A DNA stretch of 63,676 nucleotides from Mycobacterium sp. (GCF_008709575.1 NZ_VYIK01000013.1:1-63676), one strand, 5' to 3'. Positions 17,097-26,529 are shown, numbered from the stretch's first letter. The notes: generated by a model from the letters alone, not told the origin. Numbers and translations: made by a program.

Positions 17097-19027
17097 AATG
17101 GGTGAGTTTCACCGACAGCGACGGTGAACGCACCGGGGTGCTGTCCGGCGAGATGATCCACGCGCTGCCCCCCGGGCTGACCCTGCTTGAGCTGATCAGG
17201 CGGGGCGCCACACGGCTGCGGGAAGCCGGCGATGACGTGCTGCGCTCGCCGCACACCGTCGTGCGTTGCGACCAGGTCACGCTGATGGCGCCGATCCCGC
17301 GTCCGCCGTCGGTGCGAGACTGCCTGTGCTTTTTGGACCACATGCGCAACTGCCAGGTGGCGATCGGCGGTGACCGGGCCCTCAAAGACACCTGGTACCG
17401 CATCCCCGCGTTCTACTTCGCCTGTCCGTCCACCATCCTCGGCCCGTACGATGATGCGCCGACAGCACCCGGAAGTGCCTGGCAAGACTTCGAATTAGAG
17501 ATCGCCGCGGTGATCGGAACCGGGGGCGCGGACTTGTCGGTGACCGAGGCCGAACAGGCGATCATCGGTTACACGATCTTCAACGACTGGTCCGCGCGCG
17601 ACCTGCAGCAGTTGGAAGGCCAGCTGGGTATCGGGCAGGCCAAAGGCAAAGACAGCGGGATCACGCTGGGGCCCTATCTGGTGACTCCGGATGAGCTGGC
17701 GCCCTACCGCCGCGACGGCAAGCTTGCGCTCGAGGCGACCGCGCTGGTCAACGACACGGTGATCGGTACCGGGTCGACCGGTGCGATGGACTGGAGCTTC
17801 GCCGAGGTGATCTCCTATGCCTCCCGCGGCGTGTTGCTCAACCCGGGCGACGTCTTCGGCTCCGGCACCGTGCCCACCTGCACCCTGATCGAGCACCTGC
17901 GCCTTACCGATCTGGCATCCTTTCCGGGCTGGCTGCGCGACGGCGACGTGGTCACCCTGCGTGTGCAAGGGTTGGGGGAGACCCGCCAGACCGTCCGGCA
18001 CCGCCCGGCCCCGCCGCCGCTGGCGCCGCGGCCCAACCCCGACGCCCGGCCCGACAAGCCGCGGGTAAACCCCGCGCCGCCCAAGCTGCCCTACAACCGC
18101 GGATTGCACGAGATCGCCGACCGGGTGTGGGCATGGCTGCTGCCCGACGGCGGGTATGGCTGGAGCAACGCCGGGCTGGTCGCCGGCGACGGCGGCTCGC
18201 TGCTCGTCGACACGCTGTTCGACCTGGCGCTGACGCGCGAAATGCTGTCCGCGATGAGCCAGATCACCGACCGTGCACCGATCACCGACGCGCTGATCAC
18301 CCACGCCAACGGCGACCACACCCACGGCAACCAGCTGCTGGACCACTCGGTGCGAATCATCGCCGCCGAGGGCACCGCAGAGGAGATCGCGCACGGCATG
18401 GCGCCCGCGATGCTGGCGATGGTCCAGACCGCCGACCTCGGCCCAATCGCCACCCCGTACCTGCGTAACCGGTTCGGGCCGTTCGATTTCAGCGGCATCA
18501 CGGTGCGCAACGCCGACCTCACGTTCGACCGCGAGCTGACCATCGCCGTCGGCGGCCGGGAGGTACGGCTGATGAACCTGGGTCCGGCGCACACCGCCGC
18601 CGATTCCGTGGTCCACATCCCCGACGCCGGGGTGCTCTTCGCCGGCGATTTGCTGTTCGTCGGCTGCACCCCGATCGTCTGGGCCGGGCCGATCAGCAAC
18701 TGGATCGCCGCCTGCGATGCGATGCTCGCGCTCGGCGCACCGATCGTGGTGCCCGGGCACGGCCCGATCACCGATGCGGACGGGATTCGCGCGGTGCGCG
18801 GGTACCTCGTGCACGTCAACGAGCAGGCCGAGGCCGCCTACCGCAACGGCTTGTCGTTCACCGAGGCCGCCGACGCCATCGACCTCGGCGAATATGCGAC
18901 CTGGCTGGATGCCGAACGGATCGTCGTCAACGTCTATCAGCGCTACCGCGAGCTCGATCCCGGCATCCCGCAGTTGGAGCCGCTGGCGCTGCTGTCGATG
19001 CAAGCCGATTGGTTCGCCAAGCATTGA
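17093..19027 (+). CDS. FAH-family isomerase/hydrolase fused to a metallo-beta-lactamase-fold domain (Rv0939 type)
   Basis: 644 residues, the same length as Rv0939. Residues about 1-300 are a fumarylacetoacetate-hydrolase domain with DFELEIAAVIG, FNDWSARDLQ and KGKDSGITLGPYLV. A Pro-rich linker (about 303-335) leads to a metallo-beta-lactamase-fold domain (about 340-640) with GPAHTAADS, FAGDLLF and VPGHG. Its first metal motif reads HANGDH, so the middle His of HxHxDH is Asn, which may alter or weaken one metal site. FAH enzymes act on 2-keto acids from aromatic breakdown; the substrate of this fusion is unknown. Translationally coupled to ligD, though a role in DNA repair is not evident. Confidence 0.9.
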   Translation: MKWVSFTDSDGERTGVLSGEMIHALPPGLTLLELIRRGATRLREAGDDVLRSPHTVVRCDQVTLMAPIPRPPSVRDCLCFLDHMRNCQVAIGGDRALKDTWYRIPAFYFACPSTILGPYDDAPTAPGSAWQDFELEIAAVIGTGGADLSVTEAEQAIIGYTIFNDWSARDLQQLEGQLGIGQAKGKDSGITLGPYLVTPDELAPYRRDGKLALEATALVNDTVIGTGSTGAMDWSFAEVISYASRGVLLNPGDVFGSGTVPTCTLIEHLRLTDLASFPGWLRDGDVVTLRVQGLGETRQTVRHRPAPPPLAPRPNPDARPDKPRVNPAPPKLPYNRGLHEIADRVWAWLLPDGGYGWSNAGLVAGDGGSLLVDTLFDLALTREMLSAMSQITDRAPITDALITHANGDHTHGNQLLDHSVRIIAAEGTAEEIAHGMAPAMLAMVQTADLGPIATPYLRNRFGPFDFSGITVRNADLTFDRELTIAVGGREVRLMNLGPAHTAADSVVHIPDAGVLFAGDLLFVGCTPIVWAGPISNWIAACDAMLALGAPIVVPGHGPITDADGIRAVRGYLVHVNEQAEAAYRNGLSFTEAADAIDLGEYATWLDAERIVVNVYQRYRELDPGIPQLEPLALLSMQADWFAKH

Positions 19028-19119
19028 TGCGGGCCACGTCAGCACCGGGTGCAGCGCGGTTCCGTCGCGGCGGCGTGGTCGTCATCGGGTGCGGATGAGG
19101 CGTCGCCTAGCGTTGCGCC

Positions 19120-19937
19120 ATGGCAGCTGCCGAACTGACAAGTCTTGAGGGCCACATCGCCGGTGTCACGCTCAACCGGTCGGAACGGTTGACCGCGATC
19201 GACGGCGCGCTGATCGACGGCATGAATCACGCGTTGGACGCGCTCGGCGGCGGCGAGTTCCGCGCGGTGATCCTGACCGGTGCGGGCCGCGGCTTCTGCG
19301 CGGGCGCCGACCTCAGCGGCACTGTGGACCGTGGACAAAGTGGACAAAACCGTCGACACTGTCGGCGCCGGCGTTCAAGACCAGCTATGACGCCCAGGTT
19401 CGCCTGGCCGATCTTCTCACCCAACTCTGCGAGCTGCCGATCCCGGTGATCGCCGCGGTCAACGGCGTCGCGGTTGGCGGCGGCCTGGCGTTTGCGCTGC
19501 ACTGCGACGTCCGCATCGCCTCCGAACACGCATGGTTCGGCTCGGTTTTCATCAGGGCGGGTTTTTCGTCGATGGACATGGGGACCAGCTATCTGCTGCC
19601 CAAGATCGTCGGCGCCGGGGTGGCGCGGGAACTGATGCTGACCGGCCGGATCATCGACGCCGCCGAGGCGTACCGGATCACGCTGGTCCACGAGGTGGTG
19701 GCGCCGGATGTCCTGATGGCGACAGCGCTGGCGATGGCCCGATCGATCGTGGCGAACAACGTCTACGGCGTGTGGCAAACCAAGGTCGGCCTCAACGCTG
19801 TGCTGGATGCGCCCAGCCTGCGCCACTCCAAGGAGATCGAGAGCCGGACTCAGATCATCAGCGGATTCACCAACAACCCGGCCCAGGCCGCCAGGGCTCA
19901 ACGGGAAAAGCGGCCACCGATATGGGATTCGCTGTAG
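19120..19937 (+). pseudogene. Enoyl-CoA hydratase/isomerase, frameshifted
   Basis: Crotonase-fold gene in two frames. The first part (ATG 19120) runs through GRGFCAGADLSGT, the first half of the oxyanion hole. The second, from about 19350, carries SAPAFKTSYDAQVRLADLL and then VNGVAVGGGLAFALHCDVRI, the second half of the oxyanion hole, and extends to the end. At least one indel lies in 19320-19370. That stretch contains GTGGAC three times within about 21 bp, so slippage is a likely cause. Intact, it would be about 272 residues. No counterpart sits between Rv0939 and Rv0940c in M. tuberculosis as I recall it. Convergent with the following LLM gene, 3 bp apart. Confidence 0.83.
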
Positions 19938-19940
19938 CGT

Positions 19941-20807
19941 CTAGAGTTTTGCGATGACGTTGTCGGCGAACGTCCGCAGGTTGCGGAGCTTGGTATCCAG
20001 CGGCTCGGTGTCGGGTCCTTTGACGTAGGGCATGCGGAATCCGACGATGACGTCGGTGACGCCCTTGTCCTCCAGGCGCTTGATGCCGTCGAGGGTGAAC
20101 GCGTCGGAGGAGATCACGTGGATCTCGAACGGCCCGGTCTGACCTGCCTCACTGCGCAGCCTGGTGAGTTTCGTGATAAGCCGGTCGAGTTCCCCGGGGT
20201 CGCCGCCGCCGTGCATCCAACCGTCGGCGTGCGCCGCGCGGCACAGCGCCGCATCGGCATGCCCGCCCACCAGAATCGGGATCGGTTCGGTGGGCGCCGG
20301 GGTCATCTTGGTCTTGGGGATGTCGTAGAACTCGCCGTGGAACTCGAAATAATCGCCGGTGGTCAGGCCGCGCACGATCTCGATGCACTCGTCAATGCGC
20401 TTGCCCCGCTTGGCGAACGGAACGCCCATTAGTTCGTAATCCTCGGGCCATGGGCTGGTTCCGACGCCCAGCCCGACCCGGTTGCCGATCAGCGCCGCCA
20501 GCGACCCGACCTGCTTGGCCACCAGCGCGGGCGGGCGAATGGGCAATTTGAGCACGAAGAAGTTGAACCGCAGCGTCGTGGTCACCGCGCCCAGCGCGGC
20601 GGCCAACACGAACGCCTCGACGAAGGGCTTGCCGTCGAGGAATTCGCGGCTGCCGTCGGGGGAGTACGGATACTTCGCATCGGATTGGAACGGGTAGGCG
20701 ATGCTGTCCGGAATCGTCATGCCGGCAAACCCGGCCGCCTCGGCAGCCTGCGCCAGTGGGATGTAGAACGTCGGATCGGTCATCGCCTCGGCGTAGCTGA
20801 ACCGCAC
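19941..20807 (-). CDS. LLM-class F420-dependent oxidoreductase (Rv0940c type)
   Basis: 288 residues, equal to Rv0940c. Luciferase-like TIM barrel with FNFFVLKLPIRPPALVAKQV, the GNRVGLGVGTSPWPEDYELM loop, ILVGGHADAALCRAAHADGW and VTDVIVGFRMP. GTG at 20807 was chosen because AGGAGG lies 4 nt before it and it gives the family length. Rv0940c is, as I recall, on the KstR (cholesterol) regulon list; I looked for a KstR box in the 135 bp upstream and found none. Substrate unknown. Confidence 0.9.
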   Translation of the reverse strand: MRFSYAEAMTDPTFYIPLAQAAEAAGFAGMTIPDSIAYPFQSDAKYPYSPDGSREFLDGKPFVEAFVLAAALGAVTTTLRFNFFVLKLPIRPPALVAKQVGSLAALIGNRVGLGVGTSPWPEDYELMGVPFAKRGKRIDECIEIVRGLTTGDYFEFHGEFYDIPKTKMTPAPTEPIPILVGGHADAALCRAAHADGWMHGGGDPGELDRLITKLTRLRSEAGQTGPFEIHVISSDAFTLDGIKRLEDKGVTDVIVGFRMPYVKGPDTEPLDTKLRNLRTFADNVIAKL

Positions 20808-20942
20808 ACCGCCTCCTGTGCTCGTCGAGTTCTCAGCAGATGCTAGCTGCGCGGCCACCCCCGGGCGTGTTGCAGCCCGTCCGGGGCCTCATGCGCCGCT
20901 AATATTCCCCTATTTCGTTTTCCATGCCGAAAGGACCTCGCG

Positions 20943-21299
20943 TTGCAAATTTCGAAGTTTCGGTTACTTGTTGGTGGAATCCTCGTCGCTGCCAGTTTCA
21001 GCGTCCTCGGCCTCGGCACGGCTTATGCGATTCAGGACCACATGGTTAGCGCCCGCGACGATCTGCAGCAGGCGCTCACTGAACTGGGGCAAGCGCCACC
21101 CGACAAGGGTGGGCACAAGGCGCAGGCCGTCAGCCTGATCAAGCAAGCGATCGACCAAGTCAATCAAGGCATCCAATACGCCGACTCGCATCGACAGACG
21201 GACGCCCCGCCCGCGTCGGACGCCCCGGCCCAGCCCGAGGCCCCGGCACAGTCGGGGATCCCCGGTTTAGAGTCCGACTTCGGGATACCCGGCTTGTGA
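20943..21299 (+). CDS. Small secreted protein of unknown function
   Basis: 118 residues. The first 29 form a clear signal peptide: basic MQISKFR, a hydrophobic core, then AYA before the predicted cut. The mature part starts with about 50 residues of amphipathic helix (VSARDDLQQALTELGQ, then SLIKQAIDQVNQGIQYADSH). An Ala/Pro-rich tail follows, ending in a repeated GIPGL motif (GIPGLESDFGIPGL). The TTG start at 20943 is supported by GAAAGGACC upstream and by the signal peptide beginning exactly there. I do not recognise the family. A helical exported or periplasmic protein is all that can be said. Confidence 0.78.
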   Translation: MQISKFRLLVGGILVAASFSVLGLGTAYAIQDHMVSARDDLQQALTELGQAPPDKGGHKAQAVSLIKQAIDQVNQGIQYADSHRQTDAPPASDAPAQPEAPAQSGIPGLESDFGIPGL

Positions 21300-21462
21300 A
21301 CCGAATCCGCGATGGGGGCGCGGGCTCTACAGCGGCGGCGTGCCCACACCGGCGCGCGCGTTATGTCGATACCTGCGGTGTCGGCTGTCTGAGGTAGCAC
21401 TTTTCTGGTCTGCCCGACGGTCCACCCGGCGGTGCGGAGAGCGCGCACTAGGCTGCCGGGCA

Positions 21463-22209
21463 ATGAGCAGCCGCCATATCCACGTCATCGGCGTCGGCGC
21501 CGGAGATCCCGGCTACCTGACCGTGCAGGCGATCGAGGCGCTCAACGGCACCCAGGTGTTTTTCGCGATGGACAAGGGGAAGGCCAAAGCCGATCTGGTG
21601 GCACTGCGTCGCGAGATCTGCGCGCGGTTCATCCGCGCGCCCGGCTACCGATTCGTCGAACTGCCCGACCCGGTGCGGTCAGGAGACGACGACTACCGGC
21701 AGGCAGTAGCGGACTGGCATGCGGCCCGCGCCCACCGCTGGGCGTCCGCGATCACCACCGAACTGCCTCCCGGCGGCGTCGGGGCGTTTCTGGCCTGGGG
21801 AGACCCGTCGCTCTACGACAGCACCCTGCGCATCCTCGAGGCCGTCGCCGCCGACATCGACATCAGCTACGACGTCATCCCCGGCATCACCGCTGCGCAG
21901 GCCCTCGCCGCGCGGCACCGCATCCCGCTCAACGAAGTCGGCCAACCCGTCCTGATCACCACGGGCCGGCAGCTGCGCGCGCACGGACTGTCCGGGTCGG
22001 CGGTGGTCATGCTCGACGGTGACTGCTCGTTTCGCTGGTGCCCCGCCCAGACCCGGATCTGGTGGGGCGCCTACCTGGGCACCGCCCGCGAGCTGCTGGT
22101 CTCGGGCACGGTCGGCGCCGTGGGTGAGCAGATCGCGGCGATACGCGCCGACGCGCGCACCCGACACGGCTGGATCATGGACACCTACTTGTTGCGGCCG
22201 GCAGAGTAA
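21463..22209 (+). CDS. cobF: Precorrin-6A synthase (deacetylating) CobF
   Basis: 248 residues, SAM-dependent tetrapyrrole methylase fold. IHVIGVGAGDPGYLTVQA is the N-terminal signature, AFLAWGDPSLYDSTLRIL and YDVIPGITAAQALAAR the later family motifs. CobF methylates precorrin-5 at C-1 with loss of acetate in aerobic B12 synthesis. I recall that cobF is missing from M. tuberculosis but present in M. canettii and other mycobacteria, in this neighbourhood. ATG at 21463; no strong ribosome site is visible. No other cob gene is nearby, and I see no cobalamin riboswitch in the 163-bp upstream gap. Confidence 0.93.
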   Translation: MSSRHIHVIGVGAGDPGYLTVQAIEALNGTQVFFAMDKGKAKADLVALRREICARFIRAPGYRFVELPDPVRSGDDDYRQAVADWHAARAHRWASAITTELPPGGVGAFLAWGDPSLYDSTLRILEAVAADIDISYDVIPGITAAQALAARHRIPLNEVGQPVLITTGRQLRAHGLSGSAVVMLDGDCSFRWCPAQTRIWWGAYLGTARELLVSGTVGAVGEQIAAIRADARTRHGWIMDTYLLRPAE

Positions 22210-22218
22210 GTTCTGGCC

Positions 22219-22620
22219 ATGGGAGCTTTTCTGGTCCGCGCGGCGTTGACCGGATTTGCGCTGTGGGTGGTCACCCTGCTCGTGCCCGGAATCAGCTTCG
22301 TCGGCGGTAGCACAGCTGGGCAGAAGATCGGCATCGTGTTCGTCGTCGCGGTCATCTTCGGCCTGGTGAACGCCGTCGTCAAACCGATCGTGCAGATCCT
22401 GTCGATCCCGCTGTATGTCCTCACGCTCGGGTTGATCCACATCGTGATCAACGCGTTCATGCTGTGGATCACCGCCTCGATCACCCGCCACACCACCCAC
22501 TGGGGCCTGTGCATCGACCACTTCTGGTGGACCGCGATCTGGGCGGCGATCGTCTTGTCGATCGTCAGCTGGCTGCTGGAGATCGTGCTGCGCGACGCGC
22601 GCCGCGTCGTCAGCTCCTGA
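22219..22620 (+). CDS. Phage-holin-family (4 TMS) membrane protein
   Basis: 133 residues with four hydrophobic segments at about 4-28, 36-58, 62-86 and 100-122. The sequence GLVNAVVKPIVQILSIPLYVL followed by TLGLIHIVINAFMLWI is the hallmark of the widespread phage_holin_4_2 (YvlD-like) family. These are inner-membrane proteins of unknown function, not phage genes in this context. ATG at 22219 is 9 bp after cobF and the glycosylase gene follows 16 bp later, so the three are probably cotranscribed. Confidence 0.85.
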   Translation: MGAFLVRAALTGFALWVVTLLVPGISFVGGSTAGQKIGIVFVVAVIFGLVNAVVKPIVQILSIPLYVLTLGLIHIVINAFMLWITASITRHTTHWGLCIDHFWWTAIWAAIVLSIVSWLLEIVLRDARRVVSS

Positions 22621-22636
22621 CCCTCACAATGGAGGC

Positions 22637-23500
22637 ATGCCCGAGCTGCCCGAAGTCGAGGCACTGGTCGATCATCTGCGCCGCTGCGCCCTCGGCCGAA
22701 CGATCGGGCGCATCGACGTTGCGGCGTTCTCGGTGCTCAAGACGGTCGACCCGCCCGTCAGCGCGCTGCACGGCCGGGCCGTCACCGGCGCCGATCGCTG
22801 GGGCAAGTACCTGGGCCTGCGGGCCGAGAACCTGTTCGTGATCGCTCACTTGTCGCGGGCCGGTTGGCTGCGATGGTCCGAGAAGCTCGCCGGCGCGGTG
22901 CTGCGGCCTGGCAAGGGGCCGATCGCGATGCGTGTCCACCTGGGTAGTCCCGGTGGTGCGCCCGGGTTCGACCTCACCGAAGCGGGCACCCAGAAGCGGC
23001 TGGCGGTGTGGCTGGTCGACGATCCGATGCAGGTACCGGGAATCGCCGCGCTGGGCCCGGACGCCCTGCGGATCGGCGCCGATGAACTGGCCGCTCTGCT
23101 GGCCGGACGCACCGGGCGGATCAAGACCGTCATCACCGACCAGAAGGTGATCGCCGGGATCGGCAACGCTTACAGCGACGAGATTCTGCACGTCGCCAAG
23201 ATCTCGCCGTTCGCCACCGCCGGCACACTCTCCGACGCGCAGCTGGCGGCGCTGCACCAGGCGATGGTGTCGGTATTGGCCGACGCGGTGACCCGCTCGG
23301 TCGGCCGGCAGGCCGCCACGCTCAAAGGTGAGAAGCGCTCCGGTCTGCGGGTGCATGCCCGAACCGGTCTACCGTGCCCGGTCTGTGCCGACACCGTGCG
23401 GGAGGTGTCGTTCGCCGACACGTCGTTGCACTACTGTCCGACCTGCCAGACCGGCGGCAAGGTCTTGGCCGACCGGCGGATGTCGCGCCTGCTCAAATAG
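22637..23500 (+). CDS. Fpg/Nei-family DNA glycosylase, full length
   Basis: 287 residues. MPELPEVEAL gives the catalytic Pro-2 and Glu-3 after Met removal. IAGIGNAYSDEILH is the helix-two-turn-helix, and a C-terminal zinc finger is formed by CPVC and CPTC. A beta-elimination-competent base-excision glycosylase for oxidised bases is expected. It corresponds to Rv0944, which I recall as a much shorter protein lacking the N-terminus; here all catalytic parts are present. Canonical Fpg (MutM) is encoded elsewhere in mycobacteria, so this is a paralogue. Sixteen bases follow the holin-like gene. Confidence 0.92.
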   Translation: MPELPEVEALVDHLRRCALGRTIGRIDVAAFSVLKTVDPPVSALHGRAVTGADRWGKYLGLRAENLFVIAHLSRAGWLRWSEKLAGAVLRPGKGPIAMRVHLGSPGGAPGFDLTEAGTQKRLAVWLVDDPMQVPGIAALGPDALRIGADELAALLAGRTGRIKTVITDQKVIAGIGNAYSDEILHVAKISPFATAGTLSDAQLAALHQAMVSVLADAVTRSVGRQAATLKGEKRSGLRVHARTGLPCPVCADTVREVSFADTSLHYCPTCQTGGKVLADRRMSRLLK

Positions 23501-23522
23501 CCCGGGTAGTTATGCTGCCCGG

Positions 23523-24272
23523 GTGGCTCGCCAAAAGATTCTGATCACCGGCGCAAGTTCGGGTCTGGGCGCCGGGATGGCCCGCGCCTTTGCCGCCAAA
23601 GGCCGCGACCTGGCGCTGTGCGCCCGCCGCACCGACCGGCTCGACGAGCTCAAAGCCGAACTGACCGCGCGCTATCCGGGCATCACAGTGGCCGCCGCGA
23701 CGTTGGACGTCACCGACCACGACCAGGTACCCAAGGTGTTCGCCGAGCTTTCCGATGCGCTGGGCGGGATCGACCGGGTCGTCGTCAACGCCGGTATCGG
23801 CAAAGGGGCACCGCTGGGTTCGGGCAAGCTGTGGGCCAACAAGGCCACCATCGAGACCAACCTGGTGGCCGCGCTGGTGCAGATAGAAACCGCGCTGGAG
23901 ATGTTCCGGCGGACCGGGGCGGGGCATCTGGTGTTGATCTCGTCGGTGCTGGCCAACAAAGGGGTGCCCGGCATCAAAGCCGCCTACGCGGCCAGCAAGG
24001 CCGGCATCTCCTCGCTGGGCGAATCGCTGCGCGCGGAATACGCCCGCGGTCCGATCAAAGTCACCGTGCTGGAGCCCGGCTATATCGAGTCGGAGATGAC
24101 CGCCAGGTCGGCGAGCACCATGTTGATGGTGGACACCGAGACCGGAGTCCGGGCGATGGTCGCTGCGATCGAACGCGAGGCCGGCCACGCCGTCGTGCCG
24201 GCCTGGCCGTGGGTACCGCTGGTCGCGCTGTTGCGGGTGTTGCCGCCGCGGCTGACCAAGCCGTTCGCCTGA
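23523..24272 (+). CDS. Short-chain dehydrogenase (Rv0945 type)
   Basis: 249 residues, classical SDR. TGASSGLGAGMARAFA is the cofactor loop, NAGIGKG the structural motif, the Ser lies in VLISSVLANKG and YAASKAG carries the catalytic Tyr and Lys. The hydrophobic end (WPWVPLVALLRVLPPRLTKP) suggests membrane association. GTG at 23523 is the likely start; the frame is open upstream within the glycosylase gene but that part is not SDR-like. No strong ribosome site is visible, so a leaderless message is possible. Substrate unknown. Convergent with pgi, 3 bp apart. Confidence 0.9.
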   Translation: MARQKILITGASSGLGAGMARAFAAKGRDLALCARRTDRLDELKAELTARYPGITVAAATLDVTDHDQVPKVFAELSDALGGIDRVVVNAGIGKGAPLGSGKLWANKATIETNLVAALVQIETALEMFRRTGAGHLVLISSVLANKGVPGIKAAYAASKAGISSLGESLRAEYARGPIKVTVLEPGYIESEMTARSASTMLMVDTETGVRAMVAAIEREAGHAVVPAWPWVPLVALLRVLPPRLTKPFA

Positions 24273-24275
24273 CAT

Positions 24276-25940
24276 CTACCCGGCGCGGCCGCGCTCGGTT
24301 CGGTACCGGCGCACCAGCGCGTCGGTGGAACTGTCCGACAACCGACCCGGCGACGCGGCCCCGGCGATCACCGGCACCAGCGCCTTGGCCTGAGTCTTGC
24401 CCAGCTCCACACCCCACTGGTCGAAGGAGTCGATGCCCCACACCACCCCCTCGGTGAACACCTGATGCTCGTAGAGCGCGATCAACTGACCCAGCACCGA
24501 CGGCGTGAGCCGAGTCGCCAGGATCGACGTCGTTGGCCGATTACCGGGCATCACCTTGTGCGGCACCAGGTCGGCCGGCGTGCCTTCCGCGGCGATCTCC
24601 TCGGCGGTCTTGCCGAACGCCAGCACCTGGGTCTGAGCGAAAAAGTTGCTCATCAACAAGTCATGCATGCTGCCGCTGCCGTCGACGTCGGGCAGGTCGT
24701 CGAGCGGTTGGGAGAAACCGATGAAATCGGCCGGCACCAACCGGGTCCCCTGATGCAGCAACTGGTAGAAGGCGTGTTGGCCGTTGGTGCCCGGCTCGCC
24801 CCAGTAGATCTCGCCGGTGTCGGTGGTCACCGGAGTCCCGTCGGCGCGGATCGATTTACCGTTGGATTCCATCGTCAGCTGCTGCAGATAGGCCGCGAAC
24901 CGGGCCAGGTCGTTGGAATAGGGCAGCACCGCGCGCGATTGGGCGCCGAAGAAGTTGGAGTACCACAAGGAGATGAGCCCCAGCAGCACCGGTGCATTGG
25001 ATTGCAGCGGAGCGGTCTGGAAATGGCGGTCGACGATGCGGAAACCGGATAGGAAGTCCGCGAAGGCCTCCCGGCCGATCGCGGCCATCACCGAGAGCCC
25101 GATCGCCGAATCCACCGAATAGCGTCCGCCGACCCAGTCCCAGAACCCGAACATGTTGTCGGTGTCGATACCGAACTCGGCAACCCGCTTTTTGTTGGTC
25201 GAGACCGCGACGAAATGCTTAGCCACCGCGTCGTCCCCGAGCGCGCCGGTCAGCCAGCGCCGTGCAGCGTTGGCGTTGGTCAGCGTCTCCAGGGTGGTGA
25301 ACGTCTTGGACGCGACAATGAAAAGCGTTGTCGCAGGGTCCAGGTCGGCAAGAGTGGCGACCAGGTCGGCGGGATCGATGTTAGAGACGAAACGTGCCGA
25401 AATCCCCGCGTCGACGTAGTGGCGCAGCGCCTGATACACCATCGCCGGCCCGAGATCCGAGCCGCCGATGCCGATGTTGACGACGGTCGTAATCGGTTTG
25501 CCCGTTGCGCCGGTCCACGCGCCGCTGCGCAGCCGGTCGGTGAATTCTCCCATCGCGTCGAGCACGGTGTGCACATCCGCGACGACGTTCTGTCCGTCGA
25601 CGACCAGCTCGGCGTCCCGCGGCAGGCGCAATGCGGTGTGCAGCACCGCGCGATCTTCGGAGGTATTGATGTGCACGCCGGAGAACATCTCGTCACGGCG
25701 CTGCTCCAGGTTCGCGGCCTTGGCCAGGTCGACGAGCAGGTTGAGGGTCTCGCGCGTGATGCGGTGTTTACTGAAGTCGATGTAGAGGTCACCGACGGTG
25801 ACGCTGAATTCGTGGCCGCGGTCTGGGTCGTCGGCGAAGAGCTCGCGCAGGTGGATGTCTTTGACCTGGGTGTGATGCCTGCGCAGGGCTTGCCAGGCGC
25901 TGGTAGCGGAGATATCCGGAATTTCTCGAGCGGCAGTCAT
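24276..25940 (-). CDS. pgi: Glucose-6-phosphate isomerase
   Basis: 554 residues, the long bacterial/eukaryotic PGI type. [11 protein letters not shown], the [15 protein letters not shown] phosphate-binding loop, [13 protein letters not shown], the catalytic [13 protein letters not shown] segment and [10 protein letters not shown] are all present. It interconverts glucose-6-P and fructose-6-P in the cytosol. ATG at 25940 gives the M. tuberculosis-like N-terminus ([13 protein letters not shown]); an upstream in-frame start at 25982 is unlikely. It follows the chorismate mutase gene by 49 bp, the same order as Rv0946c-Rv0948c. Confidence 0.97.
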   Translation of the reverse strand: MTAAREIPDISATSAWQALRRHHTQVKDIHLRELFADDPDRGHEFSVTVGDLYIDFSKHRITRETLNLLVDLAKAANLEQRRDEMFSGVHINTSEDRAVLHTALRLPRDAELVVDGQNVVADVHTVLDAMGEFTDRLRSGAWTGATGKPITTVVNIGIGGSDLGPAMVYQALRHYVDAGISARFVSNIDPADLVATLADLDPATTLFIVASKTFTTLETLTNANAARRWLTGALGDDAVAKHFVAVSTNKKRVAEFGIDTDNMFGFWDWVGGRYSVDSAIGLSVMAAIGREAFADFLSGFRIVDRHFQTAPLQSNAPVLLGLISLWYSNFFGAQSRAVLPYSNDLARFAAYLQQLTMESNGKSIRADGTPVTTDTGEIYWGEPGTNGQHAFYQLLHQGTRLVPADFIGFSQPLDDLPDVDGSGSMHDLLMSNFFAQTQVLAFGKTAEEIAAEGTPADLVPHKVMPGNRPTTSILATRLTPSVLGQLIALYEHQVFTEGVVWGIDSFDQWGVELGKTQAKALVPVIAGAASPGRLSDSSTDALVRRYRTERGRAG

Positions 25941-25989
25941 GCTTTCGACCATAGTCAGGATGGACGGCCGCACGCGCGACACCGAATTG

Positions 25990-26253
25990 CTAGTGACCGA
26001 GCCGGCCGCGGCCCAGGCGCAGCAGCAGCATCGCCAGGTCTTTGCCCTCGGGGCCGAGCTCGCTGTAGCGCTCGATCACCCTCATTTCGCGGCTGTGCAC
26101 CAGCCGGGTCCCCCCGGAGGCGATGCGCGCCTGGCCGATGGCTTTGGACACCTCAGTGCGACGTTTGACCGCCGCCAGGATCTCGGCGTCGAGCCGGTCA
26201 ATCTCCTGCCGCAGCTCTTCGATGTCGGGACGCTGCTGGGTTTCTGGACTCAT
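25990..26253 (-). CDS. Intracellular chorismate mutase, AroQ-delta type
   Basis: 87 residues, all-helical AroQ fold. [20 protein letters not shown] begins helix 1, with the active-site Arg/Lys in KRRTEV and [11 protein letters not shown], and the protein ends [12 protein letters not shown] as in Rv0948c. It converts chorismate to prephenate. In M. tuberculosis this short AroQ-delta enzyme is weak alone and is activated by DAHP synthase through the C-terminal region, which is conserved here. ATG at 26253 is the only start: the frame is closed by a stop 16 codons upstream. GGAG lies 9 nt before it. Divergent from uvrD1 across a 276-bp gap with no gene or recognisable SOS box. Confidence 0.93.
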   Translation of the reverse strand: MSPETQQRPDIEELRQEIDRLDAEILAAVKRRTEVSKAIGQARIASGGTRLVHSREMRVIERYSELGPEGKDLAMLLLRLGRGRLGH

Positions 26254-26529
26254 GGTCGGTGACTCCGGGTTCTCGCTGTTGGTGGGTTCTGGTGGTCATC
26301 CGATCCGGCCTCGCCCAACAGACGTGCCCCGGATCGCCGGTGCGGACCGCGGGGCTCCGGGCAGCAGCTAACCCACGGGGACCGCGAACCGATACCCGTA
26401 GCAGAATCGATGCTGCCGGTAAAACACTCAACGAGTGTGCCACTAAGCGCCCTGCCGGTGCAAAAGGTGTCCCCGACGGCGGTAAGTTTGGGACGGAAAG
26501 ACCGCCGAGGCTGCCGGAAGGAGAGGCCG

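Noticed and set aside
17495..19045. 516-codon reverse-strand frame opposite the FAH/MBL fusion
   Set aside because: Shadow frame; biased composition and no motifs.
20808..20942. KstR box upstream of the Rv0940c-type LLM gene
   Set aside because: No TNNAACNNGTTNNA match was found in this gap, although the gene's M. tuberculosis counterpart is, as I recall, on the regulon list.
21300..21462. Cobalamin riboswitch upstream of cobF
   Set aside because: The gap is 163 bp and shows no B12-box-like element or extended helical pattern I can recognise.
26254..26529. LexA/SOS box in the divergent aroQ-uvrD1 promoter
   Set aside because: No GAAC-N4-GTTC-type palindrome is present in the gap.
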